Source: Bacteroides sp. (GTDB lineage: Bacteria > Bacteroidota > Bacteroidia > Bacteroidales > Bacteroidaceae). Taken from it: 38,598 bases of DNA. Position 1 is the stretch's first letter; every line of letters starts with the position of its first letter. This document shows positions 31,646 through 38,598 of the stretch, piece by piece. The stretch spans positions 1 through 38,598 of the forward strand of contig JAGATY010000047.1 of assembly GCA_017621035.1 (NCBI GenBank), given 5' to 3'. A model generated the notes under the pieces. That model did not search any database. It saw nothing but the letters and a program-made list of their open reading frames with translations, and had not been told where the DNA came from. Position numbers and translations under genes: made by a program.

Positions 31646-32446
31646 ATGCCAATCATCCAAATATCCTCTCTCAACCATCCCGGAGTAGAGATTTTCTCTA
31701 CACTGACCGAAGCACAACTACGCAATAAACTGGAACCGGAAAAGGGAATCTTCATTGCCGAAAGCCCGAAAGTGATTCGAGTAGCACTGGATGCTGGCTA
31801 TGAACCGGTAGCTTTATTGTGTGAAGAGCGACACATCGGAGGTGATGCTGCCGACATTGTGGAGCGTTGCAACCATATCCCCATCTACATCGGTAGCCGA
31901 GAACTGTTAGCCAAGCTAACCGGTTATACATTGACACGGGGCGTTTTGTGTGCCATGAAACGGCGTCTTCTTCCTCGCATTACGGAGGTTTGTAAGGACA
32001 AAAAGCGTATTGTTGTTATAGACGGAGTGGTAGATACAACCAACATCGGAGCCATCTTCCGCTCAGCCGCAGCCTTAGGCATGGATGCAGTAGTACTGAC
32101 GCCAACCTCATGCGACCCACTCAACAGACGATCCATACGTGTTTCCATGGGTTCTGTCTTTCTGATTCCGTGGACATGGTTGGAAGGGTCTGTTTCTACG
32201 TTGAAGGATGAAGGCTTCCGAACGGTAGCTATGGCTCTGACTGAAAACTCTATTCCACTCTCACACCCATCACTAAAGAGAGAATCTCAATTAGCTATCA
32301 TCATGGGTACAGAGGGGGACGGATTGGATCCGAAAGTGATTGAAGAGGCCGATTACACCGTACGCATACCCATGGCACACGGAGTGGACTCGCTCAACGT
32401 AGCTGCTGCATCTGCCATAGCCTGCTGGGAATTGGGCAAAAAATAA
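31646..32446 (+). CDS. TrmH/SpoU family RNA 2'-O-methyltransferase
   Basis: 266 residues from ATG 31646 (MPIIQISSLNHPGVEIFS). An N-terminal substrate-binding part (about 1-105) includes KGIFIAESPKVIRVALDAGYEP. The SPOUT catalytic domain (about 115-266) shows motif 1 VDTTNIGAIFRSAAALGMDAVVL (conserved Asn and Arg), motif 2 AIIMGTEGDGL (conserved Glu) and motif 3 RIPMAHGVDSLNVAAASAIACWE. It methylates ribose in tRNA or rRNA using S-adenosylmethionine; the exact target (for example a 23S rRNA guanosine, as with RlmB) cannot be decided. Expected to be a knotted dimer in the cytosol. Confidence 0.88.
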   Translation: MPIIQISSLNHPGVEIFSTLTEAQLRNKLEPEKGIFIAESPKVIRVALDAGYEPVALLCEERHIGGDAADIVERCNHIPIYIGSRELLAKLTGYTLTRGVLCAMKRRLLPRITEVCKDKKRIVVIDGVVDTTNIGAIFRSAAALGMDAVVLTPTSCDPLNRRSIRVSMGSVFLIPWTWLEGSVSTLKDEGFRTVAMALTENSIPLSHPSLKRESQLAIIMGTEGDGLDPKVIEEADYTVRIPMAHGVDSLNVAAASAIACWELGKK

Positions 32447-32448
32447 GA

Positions 32449-32467
32449 CTACTTCATAGTAAAGTAG
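32449..32467. terminator. Small hairpin between convergent genes, possible terminator
   Basis: CTACTT (32449-32454) pairs with AAGTAG (32462-32467). On the minus strand it is followed by TCTTATTTTTT, so it fits a terminator for the minus-strand block ending at 32493. In the plus direction only CCTTTCTG follows. Confidence 0.5.
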
Positions 32468-32492
32468 CCTTTCTGTGAATTATTGAGATGTG

Positions 32493-33041
32493 TTACACAT
32501 CCATTTTCTCAAACTTATAGCCCAGCCTTTTCAACTCGATGGCAGCTCCCAAACGATACATGACCTTGCAAGCACGAGCAAAGATATGAAAAGCCATGGG
32601 GCTTTGGGGTTCGATGTGCTCATGACGAATACGAGTTACAGAAGCCTCGGCACATCGACGAATGATATCTTCCAGCGCACGCGCCTCGTAGCCATCAAGA
32701 GGCAAGCCAAGTAAGTCGCGCACTATATGCTCGTCCATGTCATCAAATCCTTGCTCACCATAATAAGATTGGAAGTTTGCTTGACTACAACGCTCCCAAT
32801 CGGTATCCCACCCTTTTGCTACGGCCAATCCTAGATAGGCTGCCCAAGCAACACTGACGGTAGGATAGTCACGAATCTGCGGTACGGCATCGGCCATATA
32901 TTCAGGTGCCAAGTCGTGCCAACGATTATCAATGTCTTCACTGGCTAGTAATTGGCCATTCAACAGATTGGCGGAAGTACAAAGACGAAGCAATTCGTCT
33001 TGCAAGCGGGTTTCAAAATCGCTTAGATATTCTTTATTCAT
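32493..33041 (-). CDS. All-helical conserved protein (182 aa), function unknown
   Basis: Not recognised. No signal peptide or membrane helix. It appears mostly alpha-helical, with segments LSDFETRLQDELLRLCTSANLLNG (6-29), WAAYLGLAVAKGWDTDW, DDMDEHIVRDLLGLPLDGYEARALEDIIRRCAEASVTRIRHE and FHIFARACKVMYRLGAAIELKRLGY. The spacing of conserved-looking aromatic and acidic residues suggests a folded cytosolic domain. Its start overlaps the end of the GNAT gene by 8 nt, so it is probably the last gene of a ligase-GNAT-orphan operon. Function cannot be inferred. Confidence 0.7.
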   Translation of the reverse strand: MNKEYLSDFETRLQDELLRLCTSANLLNGQLLASEDIDNRWHDLAPEYMADAVPQIRDYPTVSVAWAAYLGLAVAKGWDTDWERCSQANFQSYYGEQGFDDMDEHIVRDLLGLPLDGYEARALEDIIRRCAEASVTRIRHEHIEPQSPMAFHIFARACKVMYRLGAAIELKRLGYKFEKMDV

Positions 33042-33486
33042 GGGTTTTCTTGTTAGGGTTCATCTTCATACGATAGACATTGGTCATCTTTTGTTCAAAA
33101 CCTTGCGAACGATAGAGATGATTGGCTTCTACACGTTTGGGATTGCTGGTAAGCATAAGCAGAGGTATCTGATGTGAACGTACATAACGAATGGCATGCT
33201 CGAGCAACAACTTACTATATCCGTGTCCGCGATAAGCCTTGTCTACCACAACATCTTCCACCCAAGCCTTCTTTCCCGTAGGGCTGCAATAGCTACCAAT
33301 GGTAAGCATACCTACCACTTCGTCAGCATGAAGTAAGAGGAAGAGATGGCTACCGGCATCGGCCAGTAATGCTCGGAAAGCCACTTCGTCGAACACGAAA
33401 GGTGAGGTTGTGAGCTGATGCAACAAAGCCGTTACGCTTTGTTGCACGCTCATACTGTATTCGGTCACTTCAACAACACGCATCAT
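33034..33486 (-). CDS. GNAT family N-acetyltransferase
   Basis: 150 residues. The acetyl-CoA site is VEDVVVDKAYRGHGYSKLLLEHAI (about 74-97), with the Q/RxxGxG/A motif RGHGYS. A following strand PLLMLTSNPKRVEANHLYRSQGFE (about 107-130) is the usual GNAT motif B. Substrate unknown; small molecule or protein amines are typical. It sits 7 bp after the acyl-CoA ligase gene and overlaps the orphan downstream by 8 nt. Start at MMRVVEV; the second Met is equally possible. Confidence 0.85.
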   Translation of the reverse strand: MMRVVEVTEYSMSVQQSVTALLHQLTTSPFVFDEVAFRALLADAGSHLFLLLHADEVVGMLTIGSYCSPTGKKAWVEDVVVDKAYRGHGYSKLLLEHAIRYVRSHQIPLLMLTSNPKRVEANHLYRSQGFEQKMTNVYRMKMNPNKKTHE

Positions 33487-33493
33487 ATGTACT

Positions 33494-35395
33494 TTACTTC
33501 AATGCATCAAGATTTTGCTGATTGAGAAGCTGCTTGCCTTCTGCAGTGTACATATAGGCGATACGTTCGGCATAAGCCTTTTCTATCTTTCCACGCACCA
33601 TCTTCATGGTAGAGTTAATCATCTGATTCTTCTCCGTGAAAGGTTCTGCCAGTACGGCAAAGCAACTGGGTAACCAACGTTCCGGGAACATACCTTCCAG
33701 TTCTCCACCCTTTTTAAACTTGCCAACAGCCTTATCCAATACTTGCAAAGCAGCCTTACGTCCCTCTTCTGTATCCAGTGTGAGATTCTGTTGCTTTAGC
33801 TTTCTAGTCAATTGTTCCTTATTGGGAACGATAAGAGCCGTTGTGTATGCAGACTGATTGTTGTAGAGCATTACCTGGTCGATGTAGGGAGATTGTTCTA
33901 CCAATGACTCTTCGATACCTTCCGGGCTGTACTTCTCGCCATCGCTAGAAATAAGCAGGCTTTTGAAGCGTCCCTTCACATAAAGCAATCCTTCTTTCGA
34001 CATGTAGCCCAAGTCACCGGTATAGAGTTTGCCATCTTTCACGGTTTCGGCTGTAGATTCCGGATTCTTCCAATAACCGGCCATTACGTTCTCACCCTTT
34101 ACAACGATTTCTCCCATCTCTCCAACAGGCAGTTCCTTGCCTTCGCTATCGCAAATGGTCAGTTCAATGGGGCTTACCAGCTTACCACTAGAACCAAAAC
34201 GGTAACGATCGGGACCATTGGATGAGATAACCGGAGTGGCTTCGCTCAATCCATAGCCTTGGAACATAGGAATACCGATACCAATGTAGAACTTCTGCAA
34301 ATCTTTGTCCAGCAATGCACCTCCACCAATAAAGAAGCGAAGCTGACCACCGAAGTTCTCTCTTACCTTGGAGAATAGAATCTTGTCGAACATCCATACC
34401 AACGGTTTCAACAGGTATCGCCATCCTTTGAAATCGAGATTACTATCTCCATAGTAGAGCTGACGTACTTTCAGTCCGAAGTTGAAAAGACGCACCGTAG
34501 TATCGCCTTTGGCACGAATACCTTGTTCAATGTTCTTCTTGAAAGTCTTGGCCAATGCCGGTACACTAAGAATAAAGTGTGGCTTTACCTCTTTTATATT
34601 GAGAGGAATGTTCTTTAATGATTCCAACGGAGTACGACCTACTTGTACGGTAGCTACCGTTGCGCCTACCGACATCATAATATAGAATCCCACCACATGG
34701 GCAAAACAGTGGTCAAGAGGCAAAATGATGAGAGTACGCCAAGTCTGGTCAATGTTTACTAACGTGAGCGATTGTTCCACATTGGCCGTATAGTTACGGT
34801 GAGTAAGAATGACACCCTTCGGATCGCTCGTGGTACCACTGGTGTAAGTAATGGTGGCATAGTCATCGTTCTGGATGGAGTTTGCCACAGCCATAAACTC
34901 CTCATGCGTGTGGTTGGAGAGGAAAACATCTCCCAATTTCATCACGTCTTCCACACACATTTCCCCGGCTTCATAACTCTCCTGTTTGTCGAAGACGATG
35001 ATTTTCTCCACACTGGTCAACTGCTCTTTAATGGCACGTACCTTCTTCAAGTGTGTACCGCTCACCATGATGTACTTCACATCTCCGTGGATGAGGCGGA
35101 ACAACAAGTCGTTGCTCTCTTCCAGCTTGATACTGAGAGGAACATTCACCGCACCGGCATAGAACATGGCCAACTCTCCGATTACCCACAAGTTGCGGCC
35201 TTCGCTAAGCAGAGCCATACAGTCACCCTTCTTCACTCCCAGCGCTTGCAGGCCTGCGCCCAGACGATATACCTGTTCCTTTACCTGCGTGTAGGTAGTG
35301 GGTTGAAATACTTTGTCGGTTTTTTCAAGCAGGAATGTATTATTGGGATACTGCTTGACCGAGGCTTCGAATAAATCTACAAGTGTTTTCTTCAT
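33494..35395 (-). CDS. Long-chain fatty acid--CoA ligase (AMP-binding family)
   Basis: 633 residues, typical length for FadD15-like bacterial ligases. The P-loop ATITYTSGTTSDPKGVILTH lies near 185-204, followed by PLDHCFAHVVGFYIM, GGGALLDKDLQKFYIGIGIPMFQGYGLSEATPVIS (about 355-390) and the hinge YTGDLGYMSKEGLLYVKGRFKSLLISSDGEKYSPEGIEE (about 460-500) with the invariant acidic and Arg residues. It activates fatty acids to acyl-CoA through acyl-adenylate; peripheral membrane association is likely. It heads an operon with a GNAT and a helical orphan and has a full promoter at 35451-35481. Confidence 0.9.
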   Translation of the reverse strand: MKKTLVDLFEASVKQYPNNTFLLEKTDKVFQPTTYTQVKEQVYRLGAGLQALGVKKGDCMALLSEGRNLWVIGELAMFYAGAVNVPLSIKLEESNDLLFRLIHGDVKYIMVSGTHLKKVRAIKEQLTSVEKIIVFDKQESYEAGEMCVEDVMKLGDVFLSNHTHEEFMAVANSIQNDDYATITYTSGTTSDPKGVILTHRNYTANVEQSLTLVNIDQTWRTLIILPLDHCFAHVVGFYIMMSVGATVATVQVGRTPLESLKNIPLNIKEVKPHFILSVPALAKTFKKNIEQGIRAKGDTTVRLFNFGLKVRQLYYGDSNLDFKGWRYLLKPLVWMFDKILFSKVRENFGGQLRFFIGGGALLDKDLQKFYIGIGIPMFQGYGLSEATPVISSNGPDRYRFGSSGKLVSPIELTICDSEGKELPVGEMGEIVVKGENVMAGYWKNPESTAETVKDGKLYTGDLGYMSKEGLLYVKGRFKSLLISSDGEKYSPEGIEESLVEQSPYIDQVMLYNNQSAYTTALIVPNKEQLTRKLKQQNLTLDTEEGRKAALQVLDKAVGKFKKGGELEGMFPERWLPSCFAVLAEPFTEKNQMINSTMKMVRGKIEKAYAERIAYMYTAEGKQLLNQQNLDALK

Positions 35396-35450
35396 ATCTC
35401 TTGATAAATGTGTTGATTAGCTGTTGCTTAAAATAGTTTCAATTCGGCCG

Positions 35451-35481
35451 CAAAGATAGCTATTTATAACACATCAGCAAA
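35451..35481 (-). promoter_or_regulatory. Promoter of the acyl-CoA ligase operon
   Basis: On the minus strand TTTG (35478-35481), 19 bp, TATCTTTG (35451-35458); leader about 50 nt. Confidence 0.65.
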
Positions 35482-35645
35482 ATGGCACATTCCCGGAGAC
35501 TGAGGCTGCGATTAGACATTGAGGGAACAACTATCAGGCTTTTACAACGTACACCTTTGGCATCAGGAAGGAGAAAACGATGTGTTTAGCAACCTAAAAC
35601 GACGTTTTCTTTCCGGGAAATGCGCTTACTTTCGCTTCTTTCCAT

Positions 35646-35653
35646 TACCTTTG
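35646..35653 (+). promoter_or_regulatory. -7 promoter box for the AraC-type regulator
   Basis: TACCTTTG, about 40 bp before ATG 35694. Upstream, AAAACGA at 35574 and 35596 repeats at a 22-bp distance. Confidence 0.45.
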
Positions 35654-35693
35654 CTCGTAACAAAACATCTGCTAGAAAAACAACAAGAGTATT

Positions 35694-36524
35694 ATGGAAT
35701 TTCCGCAAGTAGATTTACCAGTCGATGTCATTGCATGGACGGAAGTGACCGAAGACATTCTGAACATTTACAAGCAATCGTGCCGACTGAAGGCCTGCAT
35801 CTTCGTGCTGTGCATCGAAGGCTCCATCACTGCCTCCATCAACCTGAGAGACATCGAGGTGAAGCAGGGCGACTTCATTACGCTTCCGCCGGGCAGCATC
35901 ATTCAGGTGTACGAGCAGAAGGCTAAGTTGAGATTGGGCTTCATCGGCTTCTCGTCGCAAAGTGTGGAGCGAGTGAACATCATACAATCCTGCGCTTCGT
36001 TACTTACGCTCTCCAAATATCCGGTCATTTCACTGCCTCCGCAAGTGGCATCTTACTGGGAGAAGTTCTTCGAACTATGGGCACAGCTGACCACAGGGCC
36101 ATACACGCCCGACAGCAAGCAGGTGGAGTTTGTGCTGAAGGAAATCCTCTACGGAGTGGACAAGCTCTACCAACGCTACCACCATCAGGAGGAGAGCATC
36201 AAGAAGAAGAAAGAGTCCATCTTGCGCGAATTGATTCAGCTCATCATCGAGAACTACGTTACGGAGCGTCATGCCCAGTTCTATGCCGACAAGTTGGGCA
36301 TCACGCTACAGTACCTGAGCACCACCGTGAAGCAGATTACCGGAAAAACCGTGCTCGACCTGATTGCCTACGTGGTACTGGTGGACGTGAAGGCCAAATT
36401 GAAGTCTTCAGACATGACGGTGCAGGAGATTGCCTATTCGCTCAACTTCCCCAACGCCTCGTTCTTCGGAAAATACTTCAAACGATACACGGGAATGACA
36501 CCACTGGAGTATAAGAACAGTTAG
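35694..36524 (+). CDS. AraC family transcriptional regulator
   Basis: 276 residues. The N-terminal half (about 1-150) is a cupin-like sensor: ITASINLRDIEVKQGDFITLPPGSIIQVYEQ is the usual beta-barrel pattern. The C-terminal DNA-binding domain (about 178-274) has two helix-turn-helix units: HAQFYADKLGITLQYLSTTVKQITGKTVLDLI and MTVQEIAYSLNFPNASFFGKYFKRYTGMTPLEYK, the last being the AraC signature. Ligand and targets unknown. An AT-rich 21-bp repeat array and a DUF3298 lipoprotein gene follow downstream on the same strand, which could be a target, but nothing proves this. Confidence 0.9.
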   Translation: MEFPQVDLPVDVIAWTEVTEDILNIYKQSCRLKACIFVLCIEGSITASINLRDIEVKQGDFITLPPGSIIQVYEQKAKLRLGFIGFSSQSVERVNIIQSCASLLTLSKYPVISLPPQVASYWEKFFELWAQLTTGPYTPDSKQVEFVLKEILYGVDKLYQRYHHQEESIKKKKESILRELIQLIIENYVTERHAQFYADKLGITLQYLSTTVKQITGKTVLDLIAYVVLVDVKAKLKSSDMTVQEIAYSLNFPNASFFGKYFKRYTGMTPLEYKNS

Positions 36525-36553
36525 GGGAGTCAAGAAGCCAAAGAAGAGCATCC

Positions 36554-36614
36554 GAAAAACTTCTCTTTTGTCTGAAAAAACTTCTCATTTATCTAAAAAA
36601 ACTTCCTATATTTG
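36554..36614. repeat. 21-bp tandem array (three units) overlapping a promoter
   Basis: GAAAAAACTTCTC-type units have CTTCTC at 36560 and 36581 and CTTCCT at 36602: 21-bp steps. The last unit merges into the -7 box TATATTTG (36607-36614) of the lipoprotein gene at 36663, so copy number here could affect transcription. Confidence 0.75.
36607..36614 (+). promoter_or_regulatory. -7 promoter box for the DUF3298 lipoprotein
   Basis: TATATTTG fits TAnnTTTG; it is formed by the last unit of the 21-bp repeat array. Confidence 0.45.
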
Positions 36615-36662
36615 CTGCCAATGCAACAAGCAGAAATCGTCTAACCCAATGAGTGACTGATT

Positions 36663-37514
36663 ATGAAGAAGCAAATTATCACCATGTTAACCATTTGCTG
36701 CACGCTGGGAGGCCTCTTCACCGCCTGCAACAATGCCGATAAAACGGGCGAGCTGAAGTTCAGCAACACCAAAGTAAGCACCATCTTCCACGTCTTTGAC
36801 GACAGTGCCATGCCGGCATGTTTCCTCAACATGAAGATTGAGTATGCCAAGAAGGCTATCAACGAAGAGATGAAAGACTGCGTCAACAAGTACATCATTG
36901 CCTCGTGCCTGGGAAGCCGCTATATCGACAAGCAACCCGAACCGGCCGTACAAGCATATGCCGACAGATACATCTTGGAGTATCGCAACACCGTGGAACC
37001 AATGATACGGAGAGATCAGGACGAGAACATCGACAATCCTACCCTCAGAGACTGGTACTCCTACTTCATGACGGTGACCGGAGAGGTGAAATACTACCAG
37101 AAGAACCTCCTCATCTACTCCACATCCTACGAAGAGTATGCCGGCAGCCCCGACCGAATCTTCAACTTCAACTTCCTCAACCTCGACCTCCGCACCCTAA
37201 CCCCCATACACCTGGACGACCTGTTCGTGGAGGAGTATCAGGAGGCACTGACCGAGCTGTTGTGGAACCAGCTGATGGTGGACAATAAAGTGACCACCCG
37301 ACAGGAACTGGAGGAGATGGGATATGGCAGTACCAGCGACCTGAAGCCCATCGACAACTTCTACCTCACCCCCCGAGGCATCACCTTCCACTACAACGTC
37401 TACGAGATTGCCCCCTACGCCATGGGCAATGTCACCATACACATCCCCTACGAGCAGATGGAGCACATCTTGAGCGACGATTATGCCATTCTGCAAAGTA
37501 TCCGAAAACAATAA
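36663..37514 (+). CDS. DUF3298 (RsiV-like) lipoprotein
   Basis: 283 residues with lipobox FTAC (Cys22). The domain shows TGEVKYYQKNLLIYSTSYEEYAGSPDRIFNFNFLNLDLRTLTPIHLDDLF (about 139-188) and the ending IDNFYLTPRGITFHYNVYEIAPYAMGNVTIHIPYEQM (about 235-271), the DUF3298 pattern also found in the extracytoplasmic part of RsiV anti-sigma factors; a preceding DUF4163-like part is probable. No cytosolic sigma-binding segment is present, so it is not itself an anti-sigma factor. Envelope location; function unknown. Codons are distinctly richer in C in this gene and in rsmG than in genes to the left. Confidence 0.75.
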   Translation: MKKQIITMLTICCTLGGLFTACNNADKTGELKFSNTKVSTIFHVFDDSAMPACFLNMKIEYAKKAINEEMKDCVNKYIIASCLGSRYIDKQPEPAVQAYADRYILEYRNTVEPMIRRDQDENIDNPTLRDWYSYFMTVTGEVKYYQKNLLIYSTSYEEYAGSPDRIFNFNFLNLDLRTLTPIHLDDLFVEEYQEALTELLWNQLMVDNKVTTRQELEEMGYGSTSDLKPIDNFYLTPRGITFHYNVYEIAPYAMGNVTIHIPYEQMEHILSDDYAILQSIRKQ

Positions 37515-37526
37515 CCCTACAAACGC

Positions 37527-38147
37527 ATGGAACTCATCCTGAAATACTTCCCCGAGCTGACCGACGAGCAGAAGCAGCAATTCGCTGCCCTCGACGCGCT
37601 CTACCACGACTGGAATGCGAAGATTAACGTCATCTCGCGAAAAGATATCGACAACCTGTACGAGCACCACGTGCTCCACTCACTCAGCATTGCCAAGGTC
37701 ATCAACTTCCGCCCCGGCACGCACGTCATGGACTTAGGCACCGGCGGAGGTTTCCCCGGCATTCCGCTCGCCATACTCTTCCCCGAAGTGAAATTCCACC
37801 TGGTGGACAGCATCGGCAAGAAGGTGCGCGTGGCCACCGAGGTAGCATCGGCCATCGGACTGAAGAACGTCACCTTCTGCCACGAGCGGGCGGAGGACGA
37901 GAAGCAGACCTTCGACTTCGTAGTCAGTCGAGCCGTCATGCCCCTCACCGACCTGCTGAAAATCATCCGCAAAAACATCTCCGTCAAGCAGCAAAACGCC
38001 CTCCCCAACGGCCTCATCTGCCTGAAAGGCGGAGAATTGGAGCGCGAAACCCTCCCCGTGAAGCACAAAACCACCATCTGGGAGCTGAAAGACCACTTCA
38101 CCGAAGAATACTTCGACACCAAAAAGGTCGTTTACGCAAGCATTTGA
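37527..38147 (+). CDS. rsmG: 16S rRNA (guanine(527)-N7)-methyltransferase RsmG
   Basis: 206 residues, usual length. The opening LTDEQKQQFAALDALYHDWNAKINVISRKDIDNLYEHHVLHSLSI (11-55) is typical of RsmG. The S-adenosylmethionine site is MDLGTGGGFPGIPLAI (68-83), followed by LVDSIGKKVRV (about 92-102) and FDFVVSRAV (about 131-139). It methylates G527 of 16S rRNA; loss gives low-level streptomycin resistance in other bacteria. It lies 12 bp after the DUF3298 lipoprotein gene. Confidence 0.95.
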   Translation: MELILKYFPELTDEQKQQFAALDALYHDWNAKINVISRKDIDNLYEHHVLHSLSIAKVINFRPGTHVMDLGTGGGFPGIPLAILFPEVKFHLVDSIGKKVRVATEVASAIGLKNVTFCHERAEDEKQTFDFVVSRAVMPLTDLLKIIRKNISVKQQNALPNGLICLKGGELERETLPVKHKTTIWELKDHFTEEYFDTKKVVYASI

Positions 38148-38178
38148 TTTCTGATTTCTGATTTATAATTTCTGATTT
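38147..38178. repeat. TGATTT direct repeats upstream of the four-helix gene
   Basis: TGATTTCTGATTTCTGATTT, then ATAATTTCTGATTTTATG leading into the ATG at 38180. The unit is that seen at 17237-17266 and, in reverse orientation, at 38553-38598. Confidence 0.75.
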
Positions 38179-38179
38179 T

Positions 38180-38587
38180 ATGCTGCAGAACCCCACCTTA
38201 TCAAAGGCCATTGCCTACGCTGTACGGATAGTAAATTTATATAAGTTTCTCGCCGAACAGAAGTCCGAGTTTGTCATGAGTAAGCAACTATTGCGTTGCG
38301 GAACCTCCATTGGAGCCAATATTAGCGAAGCCTTGGGTGCCGAATCTACTGCCGACTTCATTCACAAACTTGCCATCGCTCAAAAAGAGGCCAACGAAAC
38401 CATCTACTGGCTGATTCTGCTCAATCAGACCCAATACATATCAGATATTCAGTACGAATCCATGCACAACGACTGCAACGAACTGCGGAAAATACTTACC
38501 TCCATCATACTAACTACCAAGCAAAAGCACCCCCAAAAAATAACAGCCCCCAATCATAAATCCGAAATCAAAAATCATAAATCATAA
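38180..38587 (+). CDS. Four helix bundle protein (23S rRNA IVS / Avd-like family)
   Basis: 135 residues. Pattern: AIAYAVRIVNLYKFLAEQKSEFVMSKQLLRCGTSIGANISEALGAESTADFIHKLAIAQKEANETIYWLILL, ending ELRKILTSIILTTKQK. The motif LLRCGTSIGANISEA marks the four-helix-bundle family first described from 23S rRNA intervening sequences and related to the Avd accessory protein of diversity-generating retroelements. The last residues (about 121-135, NHKSEIKNHKS) are encoded by the flanking ATCATAA repeat and look like a read-through tail. Function unknown; no reverse transcriptase or rRNA is nearby. The gene ends 11 bp before the window edge. Confidence 0.88.
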   Translation: MLQNPTLSKAIAYAVRIVNLYKFLAEQKSEFVMSKQLLRCGTSIGANISEALGAESTADFIHKLAIAQKEANETIYWLILLNQTQYISDIQYESMHNDCNELRKILTSIILTTKQKHPQKITAPNHKSEIKNHKS

Positions 38588-38598
38588 ATCATAAATCA
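38553..38598. repeat. AAATCATA repeats (inverted copy of the TGATTT unit), cut by window end
   Basis: AATCATAAATCCGAAATC, then AATCATAAATCATAAATCA and further units to the last base. It is the reverse complement type of 38147-38178, so the four-helix gene is bracketed by inverted repeat clusters. The stop codon (38585-38587) lies within it. Confidence 0.8.

Noticed and set aside
34772-35374. 200-residue plus-strand ORF opposite the acyl-CoA ligase
   Set aside because: Antisense to a gene with complete AMP-binding motifs; no independent evidence of coding.
38147-38598. Diversity-generating retroelement suggested by the Avd-like four-helix protein
   Set aside because: No reverse transcriptase, no template/variable repeat pair and no variable C-type lectin protein are seen in the window.

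Overview
The window looks like a chromosomal segment of a Bacteroides species (Bacteroidales). The signs are: recurrent promoter boxes of the Bacteroidetes type TAnnTTTG, often with TTG or TTTG about 19-22 bp upstream; surface-lipoprotein export signals (Cys followed by acidic residues); a FeoA-FeoB fusion; DUF4250, DUF4252 and DUF3298 proteins; BtuG-like cobalamin capture; and many short AT-rich intergenic repeats. I see no rRNA, prophage, integrase, transposase or CRISPR. The assignment to genus is inference from these features, not from a database search.

Layout. 1-460 holds repeats and a terminator, followed by a small DUF4250 gene (minus, 462-641). 775-6140 (minus) is a cobalamin import operon behind a cobalamin riboswitch: btuB, btuG-like, btuF, btuC. 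No BtuD ATPase is present. Divergently, 6535-10027 (plus) encodes cobQ, cobD and cbiB. After about 576 bp of repeat-rich DNA, 10604-13483 (minus) encodes cobU, cobT, cobS and cobC. Together these genes take cobyrinate diamide or cobinamide to finished cobalamin; no corrin-ring genes are seen.

13576-15371 (minus) is an ECF sigma / membrane anti-sigma-like / DUF4252 / coiled-coil operon. Next come an exported orphan (15538-16122), a YeiH-family exporter, a 201-residue cytosolic orphan and a voltage-gated-like channel with an unusual selectivity filter. 19268-21569 (plus) is a second sigma-factor operon ending in a membrane metallophosphoesterase, followed by an alkaline phosphatase and an acyltransferase. 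tilS lies convergent to these. A MITE-like inverted-repeat element (24884-25058) separates tilS from feoAB and its small Cys-rich partner, then tRNA-Cys.

28003-28832 contains a 22-bp-periodic repeat array and a second cobalamin riboswitch that leads into nrdD-nrdG (anaerobic class III ribonucleotide reductase). The rest holds an rRNA/tRNA methyltransferase, a three-gene minus block (acyl-CoA ligase, GNAT, helical orphan), an AraC regulator, a DUF3298 lipoprotein, rsmG and a four-helix-bundle protein flanked by inverted TGATTT repeats.

The most unusual signal is a set of at least four intergenic arrays (10147-10341, 18163-18250, 28141-28385, 36554-36614). Their sequences are unrelated, but all share a period of 21-22 bp, exactly 22 bp in two of them, and most units carry a small dyad. 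They do not match any element class I can name. B12 links the window's two best understood parts: riboswitches sit on B12 import and on the B12-independent reductase, while the two B12 assembly operons have short leaders with no riboswitch.
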